A stretch of 64,000 nt of DNA. Source: Rutpela maculata. Lineage: Eukaryota > Arthropoda > Insecta > Coleoptera > Cerambycidae. The position numbers were made by a program, and so were the translations under genes. This document shows positions 11,396 to 22,742 of this stretch, one piece after another (position 1 is the stretch's first letter; every line of letters begins with the position of its first letter). The DNA lies in NCBI GenBank assembly GCA_936432065.2, contig OW386292.2, positions 105,481,829 through 105,545,828 on the forward strand. Direction: 5' to 3'. Below the pieces are notes generated by a model that saw nothing but the letters and a program-made list of their open reading frames with translations, had not been told where the DNA came from and did not search any database.

Positions 11396-13394
11396 TTGCC
11401 TCTCCGTTTCTTCCGCACTTTCTACTACTTGAGCTATTCCTGTCTCAGTATTTTGACGAGTTAACAGCCAAATTGCCAGTGTTCCACACACTAGCAAAAA
11501 TTATAAGTCCACATCCGTTTTCCTTGTATAAAGTAACTCCGTGGAGGATTACGCCTAATATATATTTGACTATTCTAAAAATAAAATAGAATCCCATGAT
11601 CCCGCTTGTAAACATTCCTATGTCGGTGAACCATCCCCAAACTTCTTGGAAAGTTGACCTGGCTAACTGTTTTAATTCGTCCTTATTGAAAATTCCTAGC
11701 GTCGAAAATCCTTGATTGTCGGTTTCCAGTCCAGACATTCTTCTAATCATAATATTTTCTACTGCTGCTCGTTCGAAAACCATGACTACTACATTTTTCC
11801 AACTATGCCCACCTTCCGTGATAAGTGGTGCCTTCGCAAGCACCATCATTTGTAAGCGATCCAAATAAGGTCATAGTCGCAGAAATCGTCCCATTTATTG
11901 CGATATTTCCCACGTTTTGATTAAATATTTTAATGGTTTTATATCTATGCAAATTTCTACATTCCTCTGGTCCAATTTGGTGGATATGTTCTAGCATACC
12001 ACCTGCAACGGTTGACTAGTGGTTATGCATGCCGCAATGAGAAATATGCCTATTTATCTCGATGAGGCAGGTCCGTACTAATTGCTGCTTTATGTCATTT
12101 CGCTGTATTACTTTAATGGGTACATATTCCACGTGATATTCTGAACTCTCTTCCTCACAATTAGCGAGATTGTTTATCGAAATGGAAGTTATGTTAACAT
12201 TGGGACTTTCACAGTCATATGCTATCAACGCCTGATTCCCCACAACTATCCCCAACATTACGACGCCCATGAACCCCAGGTCCACCATATTCTTCATATT
12301 GTCCTTCGACGTTCGTTTTTTTTTAACCTAAGAGGGAAAATATATATATAAATTTTGTTGTATCTCTATTGATTTATATTTTTAGCTCTGATAATGTCTA
12401 TACGTATATATATATATATTTCTCCGTAATATTAGTCTAAAGTAATTTGTCCCTGTTTATCTAAAATTTGAATATAATACTAAGATAATGACGTCTCCTA
12501 AAACGTCCAAGTACTACGATTATATATGTTCTAAATTAATTAATCATTTAAATTATAAAATCCTATGCTACTGTGCAGTTATAATCCATATCTGTCAGGT
12601 GGTCTCGTGAATCTAGTTGACCGTCTGACAGGTGTGTGTATGCGGAATATTCCTCCCAAGCATCTTAGGTGTCCGGACGAGTAAATAAGTTTTAATTTTA
12701 TGTTGGGCAAAGGCCGCAAATGGTAACAAATCTAAAGTATTTGTGACAATATCCGCGCCATTTGGTACATTCTCCAAATGTGGTGAAATGTGTTCATTTG
12801 AAACTGAATTATTGATGTCTGGATGACGTTGCGAAACTCTTGGGTTTCCAAAATTTCGTTCCAGGTAATTTCCCGCGAAGAGTTTGAGGCGGTTTACGTG
12901 TACGATTTGTTCTTTTCTACTATTTAATTTCCTAATTTTGTAATTAACTGGCCCCTTTTTTCTAATACTCTATAAGGACCTAACCATGGTTTACATAATT
13001 TTTTTGATATCCCTCGGTGACTACGAAAGTCGCGGAGATATACTAAATTTCCTGTCTCGAATTCACGCAGGTCAATGTAAATTTTGTTTCAATTTTTCAA
13101 AATATTTCAATGACATTGTTTGATAACTTCTACATATACATTGGCTGACCAATAATTTCTTGTACTGGGCAGATGTATCACATACATAAGAATACGTATT
13201 CCCAAGTATCTCCTTATGTCAGTTGTGGTTAGAGATGTTGAGGCCTGTGGATTAGTTTGTGTGGAAAACAGATTGGATTCTGTAGCAATCATTTCTAACA
13301 AATATCGTAAAAGAAGTACTTAAAAAAATCATATGGGTTCTGCAAATCATTGAAAAAGGTGGCAATTTGGCGTTGCCTTTGAAATTAATGGCAT
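11387..13394 (-). repeat. Right arm of the 2-kb inverted repeat
   Basis: Reverse complement of 9012-11056. The copy of the env-like gene is at 12297-11445 (pieces 12297-12016, 11997-11803 and 11864-11445), the integrase tail at about 13070-12600 and the piggyBac piece at 13301-13107, all on the minus strand. The breaks in env are the same as in the left arm, so the gene was already broken when the arms were duplicated. The outer boundary, after 'gaaattaatggcat', runs straight into further piggyBac sequence, so this arm is the likely original and the left arm the copy. Confidence 0.95.
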
Positions 13395-13870
13395 GATCTC
13401 GCAATACCAAATTTCTTTCTCGCCAATTCAGGTTAGCAATCTTTTCCGTCAATTTTTTTATTTCTTGATAATTGGACTGTTTGCTCTTTTTAGTTGGAAT
13501 ATTTCCCTTGTCCACTACAGATTTTCTGTTTTCTAATTTCCCTTCTAGGAGTGACATACTCAGAAGAATTATTTGCTATCGCTCTTACAACTTTTTCTGC
13601 AGATTATCGTTACTATCGTTAACCGGTAATTGATTTGTGGTGTTGGAACTGGATGTCAAAGGTTGTACGTCTTGTGGCAGTTCATCTGGTAAAATTATCA
13701 TGGGCATTTTGTCGATGTAGAAAAGTTCATCTTCAGACTCTTCAAAATATCTTTTTCGGATAGGGAAAAAGGGAAAATATTCGTCAAAATCTTCTTCGTC
13801 ACTGCTCTAACCCATCCTCGCTAATTTCAGATAAATTATCAGCGAGATATTCTATTTACCTGTTTGATAG
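13107..13870 (-). pseudogene. piggyBac transposase N-terminal half, interrupted
   Basis: Read on the minus strand, an acidic N-terminus ('SDEEDFDEYFPFFPIRKRYF') is followed by a serine/asparagine linker, the segment 13557-13252, then 'PYDFFKYFF' and the catalytic start 'DIRRYLGIRILMYV'. Frameshifts lie near 13820, 13560 and 13310. The protein breaks off at about 13090, where gypsy pol begins, so the gypsy fragment lies inside this transposase gene. The catalytic aspartates further downstream are missing. Confidence 0.65.
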
Positions 13871-14332
13871 TATTTGTTTTCTATCCATTTCTTTTCTGTC
13901 CACTGTACTAAAAATGCAAATAATTCGATAGGAAAGGGGCTTTGTAGTACATATACAACATGTATATTGTGTATTTTGTTTTTAAATGTGCACTGCAGCA
14001 GATGTGTATCATAAATAAATATCTTTTAAAGCACATTTATTTTTATTTTAAGCTAATGAATGCTATACAAAATAAGCTACTACATACCTAATTCTAGGAG
14101 GTTTTTTGTTTCCTTAGAATCACTTTATCTATGACACAATCAGATAACAAAAGTTTATAATACTACAACTACTCACAGTATGGCCGACTGCAATATTTGT
14201 AGTAAAATATTCTTTACCTAGTGCTGCCATCTCTCCTTTAAATGCAAAACTTTAGAAATATATGCCACATGTGAGTTACGACCGTTGGTTAAATATATGA
14301 TTGATAATAAATATTATGGTTAATTAAATATT
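13871..14332. other. No gene seen
   Basis: AT-rich sequence with no recognisable coding or repeat structure. Confidence 0.5.
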
Positions 14333-14640
14333 TTAGGATTTTTTGAACCTACGTAGAAGAACTTCCTGAACCTCCCGATCTAATGCCACTGGACATCCAG
14401 CGTTCTTATCATCTTTAACCAGAACTAATGTTAAATCCATTCCTCTTCTATTTGTTCCATGCGTGCCATCCATGCAAATTATGTTTGAAAATGTTTTAAT
14501 CTGTTCTTCCGTTGCTGAGTTCATAAAACATAGAGCAAGGTCTTCCTTCTTTAATACTTCATGCATTTCACCTATGATGCCACCATCAAATGAAATAAAA
14601 GATCCACCTTGTAAAATATTGCTGAAATCCCTCGTCTATT
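14333..14640 (-). pseudogene. MULE-like transposase fragment
   Basis: The minus-strand frame contains 'IICMDGTHGTNRRGMDLTLV', which matches the first-aspartate region of Mutator-like (MULE) transposases and the related ZSWIM/FAR1 proteins, where the D of 'MDGTHGT' is catalytic. The upstream part ('MHEVLKKEDLALCFM') fits the preceding helix. The frame ends after 'GCPVALDREVQEVLLRRFKK', well short of the second catalytic residue, so it is a fragment of a much longer protein. No terminal inverted repeats were identified. Confidence 0.6.
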
Positions 14641-14929
14641 AATTTAATTCAGCACTAAATAGACATAAGTACACCAACCACCCACATATAATCTTTTTAT
14701 GGATAGTTCATATTTTTCTTACAAAATATACACATCTATCTTGAAGGATGGGTAATGATGCTGGACAGAATGTGTGTGATACATTTTTAATAAAAGCGGA
14801 TTTCACAATATACAATAATACACGTTCAATAAGTAAAATACAGTTAATTAAATTAATCAGTAACAACAACATAGCACACTATAAATATTTATATTTCTCG
14901 ACAATTCATTGTTTCTCAATGAAATGTCT
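14641..14929. other. No gene seen
   Basis: AT-rich gap between the MULE-like and copia fragments; nothing recognisable. Confidence 0.5.
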
Positions 14930-15190
14930 TCTATGTTTTCTATGAGGTAATAACTTAGACATTATTTTTCGAAATTTCTCGAATCTTGGTTTCGGAAAAC
15001 TTTTCATACAAATATCAGCCACTTGCTTCTCTGTAAGCTGATATATTATTTCAACAATCTTCTCGTTGATTATATCACGTATGAAATGATCTCACATCGA
15101 TGTGCTTGATTTGTTTATGATCAACGGGATTCTTTGCAATAAATATGCAACCTTGATTGTTTTCAAAAATAGTGAAGGGGTTTTTTTCCC
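14930..15190 (-). pseudogene. Ty1/copia RNase H C-terminal fragment
   Basis: The minus strand reads 'ENNQGCIFIAKNPVDHKQIK' then 'HIDVR', and after a one-base shift 'IINEKIVEIIYQLTEKQVAD' followed by 'ICMKSFPKPRFEKFR'. This is the signature end of the copia polyprotein (RNase H: 'A.NP..H.R.KHID.R' and 'T..Q.AD..TK.L'). The expected T in 'TKSLP' is M here. Only the last 85 or so residues survive, with one frameshift near 15085. No LTR was recognised. Confidence 0.75.
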
Positions 15191-16314
15191 TAAACGAGGT
15201 TTTTAATTATTATATAATATTTAATTTTTTAACATGTTTATTAGAAAAAAATAAAAAACGCTTAAACTTAATTATTTAGCAATTATTTGGCCTTCTTAAC
15301 ATTTTTTGTTACCACTTTCTTCGTTATTTTCTTCGAGGACTAATCACTAATTTCTTTGCTAATTTTTTGGGTTTTTTAACTTCCTTGGAATCCTTCTTGA
15401 CAACACGTTTCTTCATTTCTTAATTTTTATTTGATTCTTGTTCTTGTAGGATACTACAATTTTTCTCTTTTCGTTCTTTAATGAACGGCAGATTGTCATA
15501 ACAGTTGTGCACCTCTTGGTTGGTGCTTCCATTTAGCAGATTGAATACACTCAGAGAAAAAACATTGTAAAATCAAAAAAATCACTAATGATTGAAAATA
15601 AATCAAATATATTTTTTCCTCATTAGTGATTATAGTTAATTCAAAAAGACAACATATCATTTTGTGAAGCGTTTTCAAAACAAAAGTGCCTAATGATGAT
15701 TTAAATATTTGGCCCTTTTAAAATAACTGCATAATGTTCAATTGAATTTATCAGAAAAAATAATATAATTTTGATTCAACTGTGCTGTTCTTTAAAAATG
15801 TTAACTATCATATATACAAAACCAATGAGTTTCTTTTGTTTATATGGATGAGTTATTAATATAGTCAGGCAAGTAAAACAGTCATTTTAAATATTAAGGG
15901 AAAGGAAATTCCCTATATTTTGAAAGGTATATAGCAATAATTTGTTCAATAATCAATATAAAAGTAAAAATATACAAACTTAATATGTTGAGTTTTGACG
16001 ACTTGAATTCAATACATCAATATATTTATATTCAAGTGATTTCTTGTGCTTTATAAAACGCCAAATTTCTCTGAGTGTAGGTAATCGGTTCTGGTATAAT
16101 TGTTTTAGAATCAGGTCTAGTTGTGCCTCGCTCTCTGAGGTAACTCTTTGTATTCATCGCTAAAATTTAGCTTATAGCTAATGGTGTCATCAGCTAAATA
16201 AAATAAATATCTTAACTGCGAGACTGTCGCGTCGGGTCGAATTTTATTTTTCGTAGACGAATAAAATCAAACCCAGTAATTGATTCTTCTTCATACTTTT
16301 TGAAAAAAATGTGA
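15191..16314. other. No gene seen; AT-rich
   Basis: Very AT-rich. The minus strand of 15290-15420 has a lysine-rich stretch that looks compositional rather than coding. No repeat or RNA gene was recognised. Confidence 0.45.
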
Positions 16315-16641
16315 TTAAAGGTATTCCACTTGAAGAGAAAATGGCTTTTTGCCTGATTCATTTATTACATTGCCATATTGGGAAGGTAGTGTAATTTCCC
16401 TACTTTTTAATTTTCGTTCAATAAGGGCAGTCGATTCGCACTCCATTTGAGTGTGACCCTTCTCTAGCCACTTTTGCTTTATACGTACTTCATGTTTGGT
16501 CGAAAAAAAGCTCGAGGTGTTGGATAAAGCTGAATTACGGTTCTGGTAGCCACAACCATCAGAAATCAATATATTTTTTTCTTGCAGGCAAAATTTTTCA
16601 GGATGCGCAATAATACATGAACCAAATGCAGATGCTTGCAA
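16315..16641 (-). pseudogene. RNase H-like transposase-family fragment (uncharacterised)
   Basis: The minus-strand frame contains 'ILISDGCGYQNRNSALSN' and 'KWLEKGHTQMECESTALIER', the paired motifs (S-D-x-C-G-Q-N-R-N and G-H-T-x-M-E-C-D) of a large family of uncharacterised arthropod proteins thought to derive from transposases. Here the first Q is Y and the D of 'MECD' is E, so catalysis would probably be lost. Only about 108 residues remain, ending in 'PFSLQVEYL'. The exact superfamily is not named in my memory. Confidence 0.55.
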
Positions 16642-16679
16642 TCAGCTTTGGTTTCATTCCGTACATAAATTGGTAGACT

Positions 16680-17300
16680 GATGAGTAGCAAGATTATATT
16701 ACTTCCACAACCAGTGGAAGTATAGTAACGACAATTTTTTTTTTTTAATTCGTATTGTTCAAAATAGGCTTAGAAACGTCGAGATTTTAAGTTTGAGCGA
16801 AAAAAAATTTTCTGTCTGTCTGTAACTTTTTTTGTGCGCACGTTTTCTCTGAAACCGTTTGAGATATTGACTTGAAGTTTGGTACACATATGTACTTTAA
16901 CGAGATCTAGAACTAGATAATATTTTCATCTTGTTCCGTCGAAGAGTTGGGGGGTAAATTTGGGGTAAATAGGTAAATCAAGCAGGTAAGAGTCCATAAA
17001 ATTGGTATTTCGTATATACAAGAGAAACTAAGGTCTCAAAAAAAAAATTAGCATTATCCATCCCCATTACCACCCCCACCCCATTATTAAAGGAGATGAA
17101 AAAAAATGTGATTTAGTGTGTGTACAAGAACCAGAGTCTCAAAATATTTTTTTTACTTCATCCACCCCCTATCACCACCCACACCCCACTACCGATATGG
17201 GGTATCGTTTTATGGGTTTTTGGGGAAGAGGATTTCAAATATTATATTATTAAAGTTCCATAAACAATTATTTCCACATATTTACAAAATTTTGTCGTTG
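16680..17300. repeat. Dispersed repeat (related copies at 56030-56235 and 57470-57690)
   Basis: Contains the common insect repeat string 'ctgtctgtctgtaac' and then 'ggtacacatatgtacttta'. The stretch 16880-17070 matches 56030-56235 in the same orientation, including 'taaataggtaaatc' and 'aagagaaactaaggtctcaa'-like text. The stretch 17190-17340 matches 57480-57690 in reverse complement ('aaagttccataaacaatta', 'cccataaaa', 'attccttgggcagcggttt'). This is probably one non-autonomous element family, rearranged at the second site. No protein is encoded. Confidence 0.7.
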
Positions 17301-17804
17301 GGTAGAAAATCTGGATGTGGAAGTAGTGATTCCTTGGGCAGCGGTTTTTATATTTTCGTCTTCTTTCGTAGTATCGATGGATCTTCATCATCAGGATTTG
17401 GTTGCCAGTCTGGATCAGCTAGAGTATCTTCGGGTACGACAAATGTTAAGAATTTATTTCAGGTTGATGATCGAAATTATTAGAGGAACTAATTGTAAGT
17501 TGAAGTGTTGTTATAATTTCCACCAATTACATTTGGAGATTTTTTATCGACCACTGATACAAAGTTTTCTAAAAAAAAAAAATTAATTATAATATTAAAT
17601 TAAAAATTATTAGTTTTGATTGGCTTGTGGGTTACGAGACTTCAGAACTAGTTGACACATGTTCTCAGTTCTCAAAACAAATTCGTCAAAACTGTGAGTT
17701 ACGACTTGTTAGAACTAAGCCATCGGGCGCGTGTTAACCTACCGGGATTTCATTTTCATGTCAATTGAATCGAAACTGGAAGTTGGTCATTTTGATTCTT
17801 TACT
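17301..17804. other. No gene seen
   Basis: Continuation of the repeat to about 17340, then AT-rich sequence. Two overlapping plus-strand frames (17118-17483 and 17317-17586) lie over the repeat and are not credible genes. Confidence 0.5.
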
Positions 17805-18062
17805 TCATATAATTGTCATACAACTACAGCAAATTCCATTAGCCCATTCAAAAGTTATAAGAGTGTCCCTATCGGCTGAGCCACCCGGTATATTAGGTAG
17901 TAAACTAGCTGGTACTTGATTTAATATCTTAAAACACTTAATCCTCCTTATTCCTCTTTCAATGTGCATTCGAGCTCTAGTTATATTTTTCTCTATTCTT
18001 ATTGGGATGCTCTGCCACATGTATTCTTCTAAACAATGTCTGAAATCTACAAAATAATACAA
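17805..18062 (-). pseudogene. ISL2EU-type transposase, C-terminal fragment
   Basis: Contains 'ITRARMHIERGIRRIKCFKI' and then 'LNQVPASLLP', the end of the DDE_Tnp_4 nuclease domain of ISL2EU/Harbinger-related transposases (R-x-H-x-E-R with the catalytic glutamate, then R-I-K-x-F-x-I-L). It completes the transposase whose earlier parts lie at 20111-21290 on the same strand. The gap of about 2 kb holds the Penelope-like fragment. The segment 17985-18062 is duplicated in inverted form at 19212-19289. Confidence 0.65.
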
Positions 18063-18370
18063 TTAACCAGTATTTTACTGGAAAATAACCTCTACGCCTG
18101 TGACTTTTACGTCAACGGATCAGTTAGAGGGTGGTTTTGACAAATAATGAATAAGAACAAAAATATAAAAATGACGCATTTTGCTGACGTTTCGGAAAAC
18201 GAATCTGTTTCCTTTCTCAAAGCGTATTATAATGTTTGTGGGCTGTGTATATTAAATACACAGCTTTAAGAATATATTTGTTATATTCAGTATCCATAGA
18301 TACTTACTGCTTACACAGAACTGTTGATATATCTAATTGATAGTTTTATTTTAAACAATGTTGAGTTTGT
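17985..18370. repeat. Left arm of a 386-bp inverted repeat flanking a Penelope-like fragment
   Basis: Reverse complement of 18904-19289 with only one or two visible mismatches (for example 'atgacgcatt' versus 'aatacgtcat'). It includes the string 'gctgacgtttcggaaaacga', which resembles Penelope-like terminal sequence, and at its outer end 78 bp of the host ISL2EU transposase. Confidence 0.9.
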
Positions 18371-18890
18371 TAAGTTCTTCTTTTAACATCGGCAGCCAGG
18401 TTGTGCAAACATCTACAGAACAATTCGACACGCATTTATCCTCATTCAATAGTATTATAGCCGCTTCTTTAATTTTTCTTTTCTTGCTATCTGTCTCTTT
18501 TGTTAAAATTTTTGCCGAGTCCCAGTTTATTCTATGTCCGTTCTCCCAAGCGTGTTCGCAAATCTTCGATTTCTGAATCTCATTTTTTCTAATGTAACCC
18601 TTGTGCTCACCCAATCTAACACTGAATGGTCTGGATGACTCACCCACATAATGTTTATTACACTCACACGGAATACTATAAATGCAGTTTTTTTGAATTT
18701 TGCTCATGATTTAGCGGTTTTGTTTTTGTTAAAATAGATCTCAATGTATTGCTCGTTTGAAATATCGTCCTAATATCAAATCTATTGCCTATACGGCGTA
18801 GCTTTTCAGATAATCCGTGTACATAAGGAATTAACGTCGTGTACCGTTGTTCAGGTTTGTGTCGTACATGATTATTATTTTCTATATATG
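18351..18890 (-). pseudogene. Penelope-like element GIY-YIG endonuclease fragment
   Basis: The minus-strand frame 18707-18351 reads 'NCIYSIPCECNKHYVGESSR' then 'PFSVRLGEHKGYI', the GIY-YIG motif (here IYS...YVG) followed by the catalytic R and the downstream 'HAWENGHRINWDSAKI'. This is the endonuclease that follows the reverse transcriptase in Penelope-like elements and nicks the target. Sequence just upstream (18890-18710) reads as the RT-to-endonuclease linker ('IGNRFDIRTIFQTSNTLRSI') after a stop. The RT catalytic core is absent. The stop codon at 18351 falls inside the left inverted-repeat arm. Confidence 0.85.
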
Positions 18891-18903
18891 TGAAAGTTCT
18901 ATC

Positions 18904-19289
18904 ACAAACTCAACATTGTTTAAAATAAAACTATCAATTAGATATATCAACAGTTCTGTGTAAGCAGTAAGTATCTATGGATACTGAATATAACAAATAT
19001 ATTCTTAAAGCTGTGTATTTAATATACACAGCCCACAAACATTATAATACGCTTTGAGAAAGGAAACAGATTCGTTTTCCGAAACGTCAGCAAAATACGT
19101 CATTTTTATATTTTTGTTCTTATTCATTATTTGTCAAAACCACCCTCTAACTGATCCTTTGACGTAAAAGTCACAGGCGTAGAGGTTATTTTCCAGTAAA
19201 ATACTGGTTAATTGTATTATTTTGTAGATTTCAGACATTGTTTAGAAGAATACATGTGGCAGAGCATCCCAATAAGAATAGAGAAAAAT
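18904..19289. repeat. Right arm of the Penelope-flanking inverted repeat
   Basis: Reverse complement of 17985-18370, ending after 'gagaaaaat'. Penelope-like elements are known for duplicated termini in direct or inverted orientation. Here the inverted copy also includes flanking transposase sequence, so it was produced at or after insertion into the ISL2EU element. Confidence 0.9.
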
Positions 19290-20110
19290 TAAGAAAATGC
19301 CACAACCAACGTTTAGACAATCTCTAGTTATATGTCGAGTTCGAAGAACTTGAGGAGAAAATTGTGCAGTTGTTGAAAATGATGTACAACGTGATCTACC
19401 AAGAAATGCCGAAAATAAAATGGTGTGCTAGTCTTCAATGTGGGAAAGCCCCTGCAAAATTTTAGAGGATTCTGAAGTAATTTAGTATATTAAATTATTA
19501 GTCAATTTGCGAAGATACGCTACTGATGTTGTGTAAGTCCTGACCTAATTCTGAAGAGGTCGACGAACTTACTGGTGAAAGAACGTATTCGAGTTGTTCA
19601 CATTTCCTTAATTGGCATAAAAAGTGAAGCCGGCCGGCGAGATCCAGCGGCAGGTAGTCAACATTGTTGGTACGCTTTGAAGATAATTGGAATTCCAGCG
19701 GACCAATTCACTTTTACGAATGAGTTCAAAGCATGCCGACAAGGCTGGCTCCGTGCTGCTGGATCGTGTGTAGACCCCTAGAGAGTCGCGTTTTTTGCTT
19801 CCGGTCGAACAATAGTTACACGGCCGGCCGTGTCATTGACCGGTTTAACTAAATATCTCATATCTGCTTGTGATTTCAGCATGAGATCAATATCTTCGAT
19901 TTATTTCGGTATTTTTGTAGTGTGATTTGATTAAAACCAAAAAGTCACTTCTATCTTATCCAGCTTTGCTGTCAGTAGTGTCAATCCCAAGTCCGATAAA
20001 GTGTTATGGTTGTACCGCGTTACGTTAGATTAGTTGAAGTCATTGGCGGCGCATTCCTACAAAAAAATAAGGTAATTTCTTTGGTCATTTTTTAAAAATT
20101 TTTCATTTTT
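19290..20110. other. No gene seen
   Basis: Mixed sequence with short palindromes ('aagccggccggcg', 'cacggccggccgtg'). A 68-codon plus-strand frame (19575-19781) is not recognisable. Confidence 0.45.
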
Positions 20111-21290
20111 TTACTCCTTTCGGTGGGGATAACCTACTATTAAATTTTCCGCATGTCCTGGTAGATCACGTTGTATATTCAGATTTACATCTTCCCTTAA
20201 AAACCCCTTATCAGCAATAATTAAATCACTCGCAGTAAGGTGATTTAAAATATCACAATCTTTCACTACTACTTTATCTGATGTACTTAAATATGTTACT
20301 ACGCCATTTGGAGCCACACTTACTAAACTTTCTAAGGTACCTATTTCTATGTTTATTGCTGCTATAAGTGACTTTTTGACTTTATAATTGATGTGGATCT
20401 ATGGTTGATATTTCAGTACAATCTGAAATAATTCTACAATTTGTAAAAAAAAAGACTAAAGCATGTTGGTACACGTTTAAGTCTGCATTAATTGTTTGAA
20501 AATTACTTCATGAGGAGCGTATAACCAGGTATAAAATATATTTGAAACTGTGCTCCTACTACAATTAAATCTACAAGCAAGGTCTTCATGAGGTAAATCA
20601 AGTTTTAATCAAGGTCATTAGCAGTTGATCATTTTTTTTACGGATGCTGGAACCTAGTATTTTAAGGGAAACTATGCATAAGTTTGAATAATCTTTAAAA
20701 AATTGTAGCCATCGGTAATTCTGTATAAAAAAATAACACAAGTTTATCCTGATTTTGAATAATTTCAAAACTAGATGCAATGCATAGTTGGGATAACTTT
20801 TTGTCAAATGAGAACCTTGATGTTTAAAAACATCTGAAGGTGTTATCGCAATCTGCTCTACTATTTGCACCTTACTTAATTGTTGTGCTTATGGTTTCAC
20901 AGGACGACTCTGGTCGTGACTGACTCTCACTTGAGATTGGCAATGACGTACTGGGGCAGAAAAGATCTTCAGAACTGGAAGAAATAGGAGGAGGTGGTGA
21001 TTTGTATTCTTCGGAAGACATCGTTTCCCTAAAAGCATCTGTTAAAATGAGCCTATGCTAATAATTCTACATTTTCTGGCGATTACATTTTTAACATACA
21101 TACATAGGACATTCTGCGAAAAACATTAGATTCGCCTTTTCTTGAAATCTACTACACTTGCAGATGGAATTTTAGATTTTCTCTAGGATATACAGTAGGT
21201 CCATTTCCTTTTTTTCCATCAACAAAATGACCAGGGCAAGTAACTGAGTTTGTAGTTTGTTCACGGACCCATTCTTCTATAAATTAAAAT
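20111..21290 (-). pseudogene. ISL2EU-type transposase: THAP-like, linker and DDE parts
   Basis: Read leftward on the minus strand. Around 21290-21160, 'EWVREQTTNSVTCPGHFVDG' followed by 'KKGNGPTVYP' resembles a THAP-like DNA-binding end. Around 21080-20880 there is a serine-rich linker ('SSSEDLFCPSTSLPISSESQ'). Positions 20870-20598 hold a helical region with frame breaks. Around 20440-20330 lies 'CRIISDCTEIST', with the first catalytic D and T-E. Positions 20317-20111 read 'APNGVVTYLSTSDKVVVKD' and 'DLIIADKGF', the second catalytic region. The C-terminal glutamate part is at 17805-18062. Several frameshifts and stops make it non-functional. A second, separate copy of the family is at 43750-44130. 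Confidence 0.65.
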
Positions 21291-21594
21291 AACAATTATG
21301 TGTACAGAGATACATACACAATATACATATTTTCATAAAACTTAAATGTACTGTTAACAATTTTGTAATAAAAAAAAACCTGATGAATAAATACCTGTCT
21401 TCAATGTTGGCCTGGGATCAGTCACATATGTCACATATTTACAAAAGGCATAAAGTCAACAAAAAATTTATCTAATTCAACAAAATCATCCGCCGATAAA
21501 AGAATTATACACAAAATTTAAATTATAAATCTTAGCACGAAATGTCTTTATCAAGGAAAATTTAAAAAAAAATGGCTTACATGATCCAAAAAAG

Positions 21595-22011
21595 CTATAT
21601 CATGTTGGCTAAACCTAATAAATAAAAAACGAGCATAAATACACTTAAAAATCGAGCATTTTCTTCTTTAAATCGCTCTTTTCGGCAACTTTGGTCAATA
21701 ATTTCGTCGACATTTAGATTTTGCAAGATATCCTTTTCGCAAGCCATTAACATAAGTGCTTCTAAGTTTTCTTGCGAAATTTGACTACTTAGTCGATTTT
21801 TGATGAATTTCAAAGTTGTAAAACTCCTTTCACATGAGACTTGCGCAAAGAAAAGCGTAAGAAAGTACTGATATGCCAGGCGAAGAAATTTATAAGTTGT
21901 GGCATACAGATTGTATCGATGTAAAATCATGTAATAACAAACTATACAATTTTTGCACGATTTGCATGAATTAATTAAATTTTGTATCGTGTATTTGTTC
22001 ATATTCATCAT
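21595..22011 (-). pseudogene. hAT transposase C-terminal dimerisation domain
   Basis: The frame contains 'YKFLRLAYQYFLTLFFAQVS' immediately followed by 'CERSFTTLKFIKNRLSSQIS' and 'QENLEALMLMACEKDIL'. This is the hAT dimerisation motif, including C-E-R-S-F-S-x-L-K and the R-L-x-S segment that precedes the final helices. An N-terminal cysteine-rich extension ('CKSCKNCIVCYYM') is not typical and may be read-through of older sequence. Upstream transposase parts (BED finger and catalytic core) are not found adjacent, so this is an isolated tail. The closest relatives I recall are ZMYM1-like insect transposases. Confidence 0.8.
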
Positions 22012-22204
22012 TCACATTGAACGAAAAATAAATTTGAATTTTGTAATAGTAAAAAAGTGTTTTTTTTTTAGTATCGACTAAATAAAAATGTCCTATTAAC
22101 AACGTTCCTCAATCGTATGTATCATCAACTAAATACCTATTTAGTACATACCTAGGCTAGTGGGATTCTAGATTTTGTAGGGATTGATAAATTCCGTAAC
22201 TATT

Positions 22205-22665
22205 CTACATAACGGATATGAAACAATACCGCTGTTTTCCAAAAAAACCTTTTTGAGGTAAACCACGCATAGAGTGTGGCGGCATTACGTTAGAATTCCC
22301 ACAGTCTCCGTTCATTCCGCCTATGAACACTGGGCAGTTAGATTGAACGCCAGCTGTACTGTGGGCATATTTGCAGCCCGCGCCATTCCTGCATTTTTCG
22401 GTATCACGAAAAGCGTGACATATTCTACCTATGTGCAGGATTCTGACTGCTTCACTCAATATGTATGGCGTTAAATAATGGAACCTTTTATACGTCGCAT
22501 CGTCTCCTGAACTGTGGAGATATGGATATATTTGCATTTCTCATCTTTGTGGCAACATCTGTTTTGGTAATCTTTGCATATTTTATAATTGTGATATAGA
22601 TTGCAATCACAGTTCGAAATGTCGCGGATATAATTTTCTCGGGATGGACCTGCCATGATTAACAC
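22205..22665 (-). pseudogene. CCCH zinc-finger sequence, copy 1 (ZC3H10-like)
   Basis: The minus-strand frame from 22665 has one CCCH finger, 'ICKDYQNRCCHKDEKCKYIH' (C-x6-7-C-x5-C-x3-H spacing). After a frameshift near 22475 a second follows, 'ICHAFRDTEKCRNGAGCKYA' with the closing H. Tandem CCCH fingers with K-D-Y-x-N and C-K-Y-x-H resemble ZC3H10 and muscleblind-type RNA-binding proteins. The tail ('GLPQKGFFGKQRY') is unfamiliar. The start at 22665 ('MLIMAGPSRENYI') is plausible. The frameshift suggests a pseudogene, although a missed intron cannot be excluded. A diverged duplicate of its 3' half lies at 22915-23280. Confidence 0.6.
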
Positions 22666-22742
22666 CTCATTACGTTACTCATTGAATGGAAAATAAATGT
22701 GAATTTGATAATAGTCCATATTTCAATCGATTCGTAGAACTT

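Noticed and set aside
11236..11589. Plus-strand 117-codon frame across the spacer
   Set aside because: Crosses a TA tract and is antisense to the right-arm env copy.
22274..22474. Plus-strand frames over the CCCH copies (22274-22474, 23064-23312)
   Set aside because: Antisense of the zinc-finger sequence; cysteine pattern is meaningful only on the minus strand.
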